Source: Triticum aestivum | Taxonomy: Eukaryota; Streptophyta; Magnoliopsida; Poales; Poaceae | Length of the DNA: 64,000 bases | NCBI RefSeq assembly: GCF_018294505.1 | Contig: NC_057808.1 | Location: 227,847,780 to 227,911,779, forward strand | Direction: 5' to 3' | In this document: piece after piece, positions 25,927 through 34,080 of the stretch | Position numbering within the stretch: position 1 is the first letter of the stretch | Layout: each line of letters opens with the position of its first letter | Notes under the pieces: model-generated | Database searches by the model: none | The model's input: the letters and a program-made list of their open reading frames with translations, nothing else | What the model was told of the DNA's origin: nothing | Position numbers and translations under genes: made by a program

Positions 25927-25991
25927 CACGAGGGCTCGACGAGGGTAGAGGGCGCGCCCTACCCTACTGGGCGCGCCCCCCTACCTCGTGG
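25927..25991. repeat. GC-rich hairpin module outside an LTR
   Basis: The CACGAGGG...GGCGCGCC...GGGCGCGCC...CCTCGTGG palindrome found in the LTRs also occurs here, between the integrase stop and the extra ORF. This is unexpected, because the module otherwise lies only in LTRs. Confidence 0.85.
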
Positions 25992-26135
25992 GCTCTCCGG
26001 ACTCCGTTTTCTTGCACGATTCGTATTTTGGTCGGTAAAAATTCATTATATAATCTCCTGAAGGTTTTGACTCATGTATCACGCAATTATCCTCTGTTCT
26101 TGTTTCGAGTTGTTGCTGCTGCAGATTAGAGCAAG

Positions 26136-26702
26136 ATGTCTTCTCAAGAGTCAGTTGGGGAGAGCCGGGTGTCTCATCCGGCATCGGAACCAAGAACAAA
26201 CAGCGATGCTGACCACTTTGGGCCAGCAACGGAGGAAGAGATGGAGGCTGATTTGATGAGGATAGATGCCATGGAGGATCAAGAAGTCACTTCTCGCTTC
26301 CGAGCTGGGTTCACGATGGGAGAACTGCAGAGCTCAGCCATTCCAAACTCGGTTATCCCTTCCAATGATAGATTTCTTTCTTATGAAAATATGAGGAAGA
26401 GTGTCACTTGTTCTCCCGCAGCTATGCAACACCCTTGGGTGCAAGGAGCTTTAGCCGTTACAGGAAAGCTCCGTAAGGAAGTAATGGACCTCAAGCAGCA
26501 AGTCAATAAGCTTGAGGAGGAGAATCGTATCCTGAGGGGCATCACCGCCAAGAATATCGCACCATCACCTCCGAAGAAGGAGACAAAATCACATGGGTAT
26601 GGGCACTCCCCTTGGCAACTGCCAAGCTTGGGGGAGGTGCCCCGGTATCGTATCACCATCACACTCCTATCTTTACCATTTTTCTTAATTCGATCCTATT
26701 AG
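26136..26702 (+). CDS. extra ORF in the env position, coiled-coil protein
   Basis: This 188-residue frame starts MSSQESVGESRVSHP and is uninterrupted, unlike the pol above it. The first half is acidic and serine-rich (EEEMEADLMRIDAMEDQE). Residues of about 110-140 (LRKEVMDLKQQVNKLEEENRI) form clear heptads, so a coiled coil is likely. It contains a hydrophobic tail (ITITLLSLPFFLIRSY) that overlaps the AAGCTTGGGGGAG repeat at 26624-26636. The tail may be a read-through artefact of a shifted frame. Athila elements often have an ORF here, sometimes called env-like. I see no signal peptide or transmembrane domain that would support an envelope role. Function unknown. Confidence 0.6.
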   Translation: MSSQESVGESRVSHPASEPRTNSDADHFGPATEEEMEADLMRIDAMEDQEVTSRFRAGFTMGELQSSAIPNSVIPSNDRFLSYENMRKSVTCSPAAMQHPWVQGALAVTGKLRKEVMDLKQQVNKLEEENRILRGITAKNIAPSPPKKETKSHGYGHSPWQLPSLGEVPRYRITITLLSLPFFLIRSY

Positions 26703-28158
26703 TAGTATCTTGATCTAGTAGAATAAAGTTTGTGGCATGATCTAGTTTTGAGTTTTGCTTTATGATCTCTCTATGTAATCGAGTCCGTGAGCTATATATA
26801 ATAAAGATTAGTGTTGAGTCAAGGGCTTGATTATCTTGCTATGATCTTGAGTGAATAAAAGGAAATAGAAAAAGAATAAAAAGAAACAAAGAGATCATGT
26901 TGATCTTATTGAGAGTAATGACTTCACATAGAAAGAGTATGATGATTAAAATTTTTTGAGAGTTGACAAGCATAGCTTTGGTCATCGTTGTAATTAATAG
27001 GAAGTAATAAAGGAAGAGAGGTTTCACATATAAATATACTATCTTGGACATCTTTTATGATTGGGAGCACTCATTAAAATATGACATGCTAAAGAGTTGA
27101 TGTTGGACAAGGAAGACAACGTAATGGGTTATGTTTTCTTATATCTGAGATAAAGTATATTGTCATGGATCATCCAACATGTTGAGCTTGCCTTTCCCCC
27201 TCATGCTAGCCAAATTCTTTGCATCAAGTAGAGATACTACTTGTGCTTCCAAAAACCCTTAAACCAGTTTTGCCATGAGAGTCCACCATATCTACCTATG
27301 GATTGAGTAAGATCCTTCAAGTAAGTTGTCATCGGTGCAAGCAATAAAAAAATTTGCTATCTAAATATGTATGATTTATTGGTGTGGAGGAAATAAGCTT
27401 TATACGATCTTGTGATGTGAAAGAAATAAAAGCGACGGACTGCATAATAAAGGTTCATATCACAAGTGGCAATATAAAGTGACGTTCTTTCGCATTAAGA
27501 TTTTGTGCATCCAACCTTGAAAGCGCATGGCAACCTCTGCTTCCCTCTGCGAAGGGCCTATCTTTTATTATTATCTTCTACCTTATGCAAGAGTCATGGT
27601 GATCTTCACCTTTCCTTTTTATATTTTATCCTTTGGCAAGCACAGTGTGTTGGAAAGATCCTGATATATATATCTCATTGGATGTAGGGGAGCATGAGTT
27701 ATTATTGTTGACATTACCCTTGAGGTAAAAGGTTGGGAGGCGAAACTATAAGCCCCTATCTTTCTCTGTGTCCGATTAAAACTCCGTAACCACAAGTATT
27801 GCGTGAGTGTTAGAAATTATGAAAGACTAAATGATAGTTGAGTATGTGGACTTGCTAGAAGGCTCTGACATAGACTCTTTCTGATGTTATGATAAATTGC
27901 AATTGCTTCAATGACTGAGATTATAGTTTGTTAGTTCTCAACAAAGTTTCTGATTCATACTTTATTTTGTGAATAGATTATTACTTTAGCATAAGAAATC
28001 ATATGACAATATTCATATATGTTGCTGTTATGAGAATAATCATGATGCCCTCATGTCCGTATTTTATTTTTATCGACACCTCTACCTCTAAACATGTGCA
28101 CATATTTATCGTTATCGGCTTCCGCTTGAGGACAAGCGAGGTCTAAGCTTGGGGGAGT
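26703..28158 (+). other. 3' untranslated region and polypurine tract of the Athila-lineage element
   Basis: This AT-rich non-coding stretch of about 1.4 kb shows no gene. It ends in AAGCTTGGGGGAG (28145-28157), the polypurine tract, one base before the 3' LTR. Confidence 0.8.
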
Positions 28159-29377
28159 TGATACGTCCATTTTGCATCATGCTTTTATATCGATATTTAT
28201 TGCATTATGGGTTGTTATTACACGTTATGTCACAATACTTATGCCTATTCTCTTTTATTTTACAACGTTTACATAAGGAGGGAGAATGCCGGCAGTGGAA
28301 TTCTGGGCTCGAAAAGGAGCAAATATTAGAGACCTATTCTGCACAACTCCAAAAGTCCTGAAACTCCACGAAAGTTATTTTTGGAAATAACAAAAAATAC
28401 TGAGCGGAAGAAATACGTCAGGGGGGCCACCACCTGTCCACGAGGGTGGGGGCGCACCCTACCACCCAGGGTGCGCCCCCTGCCTCGTGGGCCCCCTGTT
28501 GGCTCTCTGGTGGCCATCTTCTGCTAAATGAAGTCTTTCGTCCAGGAAAAAATCATAAGCAACCTTTCGGGACGAGACTCCGCCGCCACGAGGCAGAACC
28601 TTGGCGGAACCAATCTAGGGCTCCGGCACAGCTGTTCTGCCGGGGACACTTCCCTCCGGGAGGGGGAAATCATCGCCATCGTCATCACCAACGCTCCTCT
28701 CAACGGGAGAGGGCAATCTCCATCAACATCTTCACCAGCACCATCTCCTCTCAAACCCTAGTTCATCTCTTGTATCCAATTCTTGTCTCCAAGTCCGGGA
28801 TTGGTACCTGTAGGTTGCTACTAGTGTTGATTACTCCTTGTAGTTGATCCTAGTTGGTTTATTTGGTGGAAGATCATATGTTCAGATCATTTATGCATAT
28901 TAATACCCCTCTGATTATGAACATGAATATGCTTTGTGAGTAGTTACGTTTGTTCCCGAGGACATGGGAGAAGTCTTGCTATTACGCTTGTTCAAGTAAG
29001 AACAACACCCAAGCACCGGTCCACCCACATATCAAATTATCAAAGTACCGAACGCAAATCATATGAACGTGATGAAAACTAGCTTGACGATAATTCCCAT
29101 GTGTCCTCGGGAGCGCTTTTCTCTATATAAGAGTTTGTCCAGGCTTGTCCTTTGCTACAAAAAGGATTGGGCCACCTTGCTGCACTTTATTTACTTTTGT
29201 TACTGGTTGCTCGTTACAAATTATCCTATCACAAAACTATCTGTTACCACTTATTTCAGTACTTGCAGAGAATACCTTGCTGAAAACCGCTTATCATTTC
29301 CTTCTGCTCCTCGTTGGGTTCGACACTCTTACTTATCGAAAGGACTACGATAGATCCCCTATACTTGTGGGTCATCA
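28159..29377 (+). repeat. 3' LTR of the Athila-lineage element (internally deleted)
   Basis: It runs TGATACGTCC to GGGTCATCA, 1219 bases, and lacks the 302 bases present at 18667-18968 of the 5' LTR. The junction reads TCTTGCTATTA-C-GCTTGTTC near 28981. A GC-rich hairpin is at 28439-28490, with the inner stem GGGGGCGCACCCT/AGGGTGCGCCCCC. Confidence 0.92.
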
Positions 29378-29382
29378 GGCGC

Positions 29383-30539
29383 CCCCCCCCCCTCCTTGTC
29401 CAATTCGGACTAGAGGGGGAGGGGGCGCGCGGCCAGCCCTAGCCGCCCCTTCTCTTCTCCACTAAGGCCCATCTTGGCCCATTAAACTCCCCGGGGGGTT
29501 CCGGTAACCCCCCGTTACTCCGGTATGTGTCCGAAACTCCCCGAAACCATTCCGGTGTCCGAACATAGTCGTCCAATATATCGATCTTTATGTCTCGACC
29601 ATTTCGAGACTCCTCGTCATGTCCGTGATCATATCCGGGACTCCGAACTACCTTCAGTACATCAAAACACAAAACTCATAATACCGATCGTCATCTAACT
29701 TTAAGCGTGCGGACCCTACGGGTTCGAGAACTATGTAGACATGACCGATACACGTCTCCGGTCAATAACCAATAGCGGAACCTGGATGCCCATATTGGCT
29801 CCTACATATTCTACGAAGCTCTTTATCGGCCAAACCGCATAACAACATACGTTGTACCCTTTGTCATCGGTATGTTACTTGCCCGAGATTCGATCGTCGG
29901 TATCTCAATACCTAGTTCAATCTCGTTACCGGCAAGTCTCTTTACTCGTTCCGTAATACATCATCTCTCAACTAACTCATTAGTCACAATGCTTGCAAGG
30001 CTTATAGTGATGTGCATTACCGAGAGGGCCCAGAGATACCTCTCCGACAATCGGAGTGACAAATCCAAATCTCGAAATACGCCAACCCAACAAGTACCTT
30101 CGGAGACACCTGTAGAGCACCTTTATAATCACCCAGTTACGTTGTGATGTTTGGTAGCACACAAAGTGTTCCTCCTGTAAACGGGAGTTGCATAATCTCA
30201 TAGTCATAGGAACATGTATAAGTCATGAAGAAAGCAATAGCAACATACTAAACGATCAAGTGCTAAGCTAACGTAATGGGTCAAGTCAATCACATAATTC
30301 TCCTAATAATGTGATCCCGTAATCAAATGACAACTCATGTCCATGGCTAGGAAGCTTAACCATCTTCGATTAACGAGCTAGTCAAGTAGAGGCATACTAG
30401 TGACACTATGTTTGTCTATGTATTCACACATGTATTATGTTTCCGGTTAATACAATTCTAGCATGAATAATAAACATTTATCATGATATGAGGAAATAAA
30501 TAATAACTTTATTATTGCCTCTAGGGCATATTTCCTTCA
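29383..30539 (-). repeat. 5' LTR of the Angela-type element, second part
   Basis: After the duplicated GGCGC the LTR resumes with a C-run and CCTCCTTGTCCAATTCGGAC and continues to ATATTTCCTTCA at 30539. It matches 10870-12017 of the left LTR with scattered substitutions. Confidence 0.92.
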
Positions 30540-30544
30540 TTACC

Positions 30545-30658
30545 TCCATAGAGAGGGCAACCTGGGTAAACATCGTGTCCCGTGTCTCCTGTTACCATCG
30601 ACCTTAGATGCACAGTTCGAGACCCCCTACCCGAGATCCGCCGGTTTTGACACCGACA
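30545..30658 (+). repeat. 3' LTR of the Fatima-like element, second part
   Basis: After the Angela element ends at 30539 comes the duplicated TTACC (30540-30544). The LTR then resumes TCCATAGAGAGGGCAACC and ends GCCGGTTTTGACACCGACA at 30658. The next base starts LINE sequence, so this marks the right edge of the Fatima-like insertion in the LINE reverse transcriptase gene. Confidence 0.85.
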
Positions 30659-31919
30659 GCTAGCGCATCAGCTACGAAGTTAAAGATAAGCGGAGAGCTT
30701 GGGTCTCCTTGATGAAGACCGCGATTGTTACGAAAGAACATGCCCATCTCTCCATTGATCGTAACCGCGGTCTGCCCACAACTGACCAGGTGCATTATTC
30801 GGTGCACAAAACCCGCCTCAAACCCCTTCTTCAGGAGCACCTCCCGCACGAACTCCCAGTTCACTCGGTCGTAGGCTTTCTCAAAGTCGAGTTTGAGCAA
30901 AAACCCCTTCCCTTTGGTTCGTTTTAGCTCATGCACAATCTCAAGGAGCGCAATCGGGCCCTCCAAAATATTGCGTCCTTTGAGAAAAGCTGTCTGGCTC
31001 CGCTGGATCACCCGTTGTGCTATGGGAGCCAGCCGGGTGGCATACGCTTTGGTACACAGTTTGAACGACACGTTAATAAGCGCGATGGGTCGGAACTGCT
31101 TAATGTTATCTGCGCCTTTTACTTTAGGGATAAGACTAATAGCCCCATAGTTAAGGCGGTAGAGGTCCACTTGACCAAGCGCAAAGCCGTTAACTATCGC
31201 GTGAAACACATGCTTAAAACACGGCCAAAACTTCTTAAAGAACTCTATGGGCCAACCGTCAGGCCCAGGTGCCGTGTCCGTCTTCATGGAAGCCAATGCC
31301 CGGTCCACTTCCTCCGGGAGGGAAGACAGGGCAAGCCTGTCGTTCTCTGCCTGGGACACACGCTCGGAAGGATCCCACAAATCCTCCCTAAGACACATCC
31401 TTGTCTCCTCGGTCGTTCCCAACAGACCAATAAAGAAGTCGTAGATGTGCCGGACGATCTCATTCTAGGTAACCAAGATTCCATCATCGGAGTTAAGGCG
31501 CAGAATAGAACTCTTCCATTTTCGACCGTTCACGTACACATGGAAGTAGCTAGTGTTCGCATCCCCTTTAGTTGCCCACTTCACGCCGCCCCTACGACGC
31601 CAGTACTGCTCTTCAGCTCTCAAGATACCAAGCACGATGTCGCATCGTAGCCGCAAGTGAACACACTCCACTTTCCCAGAGAATTACATCACGCTTACAT
31701 CCCATGAGTAGACCACCCGAGTGGCCAGAGGAAGGAACCCAGCGCCAGTCAAAGCATTGTAGCGGATCGAAAGCAAGTAAGTCGTGAAAGGTGAAGTCCG
31801 CTTTAAATAGTCTCTTGAAGCGCTATGACGTCTATTCGCTCCCTAGCCATGTATTCCCTAAGCTGCGTACGGCGCCCTACGTGTCTGCAACCCCGAATAT
31901 TCCAGAAAATGTATCTCAT
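30659..31919 (-). pseudogene. LINE ORF2: endonuclease remnant and reverse transcriptase (truncated)
   Basis: ORF2 starts at 31919; its ATG overlaps the ORF1 stop as TAATG. It begins FWNIRGCRHVGRRTQLREY...IALQET, the N-terminus of an L1-type endonuclease. A one-base insertion near 31813 shifts the frame to SSGHSGGLLMGCKRDVILWE, then an internal deletion near 31680 joins this to EEQYWRRRGGVKWATKGDAN (the linker before reverse transcriptase). Reverse transcriptase follows from 31422 with APGPDGWPIEFFKKFW, RPIALINVSFKLC, LKLDFEKAYDRVNWEF and GLHQGDPSSPLIFNFVADAL. The sequence stops at 30659, before the YADD site, where the Fatima-like element inserted. Confidence 0.92.
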
Positions 31920-34080
31920 TATATAATTCGATTACGAAGGCGAACTCCACGGGAGCTCACCGCTTTTGCCACTCGCTTCCTAGCCGGGCCACGGCTGGAA
32001 GAAGGGATGTCAGAGGCCTCCCTCGCCTCTGCCCCTCCTTTGGGCCTAGGAACCACCGTCTGCCCCCCTAGGCTCGTGGTCACCGCGCACGCCGCTACAC
32101 ATCTCGCAGCAGCCGCGGCCAACGCAACTTGTGCCTCCTCACGCGCACGCACCAGAGTGATTATATCACCAGTGCTAGCCGCCACCGCTACCCCACTATC
32201 ATTCAAAATCGACGCTAGATGCTCGTCCGAGAAAGCATTAAGGATTCTATATGAGGGGAGTGGATTACCTGAAACATCTAGATTCTTGTCGGCGATGCGT
32301 AGCTTGGTGCTTTCCATGGAAGACAGGTCCCCCAGCTTGGCCTTCGCCCTGGCGCTTGGCTCCCGCTGCACCACCGGCGTCGCCTTGGACCGCTTGGCCT
32401 TGACGCCCACTCTAGCCGTCGCCAACTCTGACCCCACCTCACCACGCAAAGACGCCGACATGGCGTGAACCGCTGGAGTAGTGCACTTGGGCCCCGGCTT
32501 CCTGCCCGCCGTCTTCTTGGGCTGCCTGCCCGATCCCTCGGAGCCACGTTTGCCCGAAGCCAGCGAGGAGACAGCTGCAGTCAGCACGCATCCAACATCC
32601 ACTGCCGCAGCCACCGGAGAGGAGGGGTTTGAGGCCCTCCCCACCTTACGCCGGTCATCATCCACCACCAGCGGCTCCTGGATCCTGACGGGGACCTGCA
32701 GTGCCAGATTGGACCCGTACTCGTCGAAGGCCCCTGCCAGGTCACGCGCCAGGGGAGGCACACTCACCGTTGTATCCTAGGTCGCCACCACCATTACACG
32801 TCCTTCCATCGCCCCCAGCTTGTCCCATGTTTCAGTATCAATGGAGGTGTCTTGCATACTGTCCTCCAGCTCCTCCTCTTGCACTCCCATCTCCACATCC
32901 TGCTTATCACCATGACTAGCCTCGCCCGATTTCTCTTTACTACCCGCAGCACCAATCGGCTTGCCAGGGCCACCAGGGGGGAGCGAGGGACCGGACCCTT
33001 CCGGATTGGTAGGTGGAGGTGGGGGAATGCCAGACGCACCAGCTCCAATAGCCCCGCCCCCGCCCCCACGGGTAAGCGGGCGTTCCAGCTCCACTTTGAC
33101 CTGGTACCCCTCATGGTTAAACCACACTTCGACCATGCCATTTAACTTCTCAGGTGCTTTACAAGCGATCTTCATTCTCACTGGCCCCATACGGATGAGT
33201 GATTATTCATCGACCACAATCGGGCGCCCCAACATCTTGAAACCCTCCTTGATGCGATACTCTCTGCAGTGTTTCTTTGGAATGCCATGCAGCCTGACCC
33301 ATGCTTCCGGCATCACCATCGGCTGGATCTTCTCATGCAACATGTCACACACCCTAGCAGTGATGTCATGGATAGGAAGAAAGAGCTTTCCACTCGCCTT
33401 GGCCATGTGCAGAAGATCAGCCGAGGGGAACACCACCAGAAAATCATCGTCTCCCACCTGAGTCACCTACCAGTCCCACTCACCTGCCACGATATGCTTG
33501 AGTTGCTGTCGAAGGACACACAGGTTGAGTTTGCCCAGCTCCGCCGAAAGGATGGCCGTGTTCTCCACCTTTTGGTCCACCAACCCCTCCTCCTCTGAAT
33601 CCTCCGCAAACTGAAGGCAGAAAAAGCCCTCCCTCGAGATGGCGCTGCCCATAATCTGCAGATTGGGCGCACGACCACGCGTCGGACAGTTGGCGGAGGC
33701 ATTGCCCTCCTCCTTGCACAGGACACAAAGAGGCTTGAAGGTGCACTTGGATTGGAAATGACCCAGCCGGCCACATTTGAAGCATTCGACTTCTGGCACA
33801 TCCTCCACTGGAATGGGCTCGCCCGCCGTCCCTTTGGAAGAGGACGGGTAAGCCACAACGAGCGGCTCTGCCAGCGCACGCGGCTTCTTGGCAAGGGGAT
33901 CCCCATGGCCACCACCACAAAAGGGATGCTCCATCTCCTTGCGCTCAAGCTCGCGGCGCCGCTGGTTCGCCTTCTTCTTCTTCTTCTTCTTCCTATCTTG
34001 CTGCTGGATCCACCAGGGGGGAGGAGGACCCCAATCCCCCTCGCGCCCCATCTGGTCCTACGACGCACCCCGCGCCTCCC
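31919..34080 (-). pseudogene. LINE ORF1, central and C-terminal part
   Basis: Right to left this holds a lysine-rich run, then a CCHC zinc knuckle CFKCGRLGHFQSKC with a second CVLCKEEGNASANC (about 33700-33790), typical of plant LINE ORF1 RNA-binding proteins. After an in-frame stop near 33467 comes a DUF4283-like region (FLVVFPSADLLHMAKASGKL, EAWVRLHGIPKKHCREYRI). Proline/glycine-rich and alanine-rich segments follow, ending at RGVRLRNRII with the stop overlapping the ORF2 start. Several stops and shifts are present. At 34080 the LINE is interrupted by the chimeric gypsy element, with CTCCC duplicated. Confidence 0.85.

Larger units (their letters stand above)
17840..29377 (+). mobile_element. 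Athila-lineage Ty3/gypsy element (WHAM-like LTRs)
   Basis: A plus-strand gypsy element flanked by the exact duplication GGCGC (17835-17839, 29378-29382). LTRs run TGATACGTCCATTTTGC to CTTGTGGGTCATCA. The primer site is of tRNA-Asp type. gag, protease, reverse transcriptase, RNase H and integrase follow in order, then an extra ORF in the env position and a polypurine tract. Integrase text such as YGKACHLPLELEHKAYW is typical of the Athila lineage. A solo LTR of another family sits inside its 5' LTR. The WHAM name is from memory. Confidence 0.9.
10291..30539 (-). mobile_element. Angela/BARE-type Ty1/copia element, itself interrupted
   Basis: This is a minus-strand copia element flanked by the exact duplication TTACC (10286-10290 and 30540-30544). 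The left LTR is 10291-12017. The right LTR is 17258-17839 plus 29383-30539, split by the Athila-lineage gypsy element. On the minus strand the LTRs start TGAAGGAAATATGCCCTAGAGG and end GTTCCCCAACA, as in the Angela/WIS/BARE group. Left LTR length is 1727 bases; the rejoined right LTR is 1739 bases. The internal region has the copia order gag, protease, integrase, reverse transcriptase, RNase H, with several stops and frameshifts. Confidence 0.92.

Noticed and set aside
26136..26702. Retroviral envelope gene
   Set aside because: It is in the env position, but no signal peptide, cysteine pattern or clear transmembrane anchor is visible. It is recorded only as a coiled-coil ORF.
28446..28847. 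Putative proteins in the 3' LTR of the gypsy element
   Set aside because: They match nothing, occur on both strands in LTR sequence, and differ between the two LTR copies.
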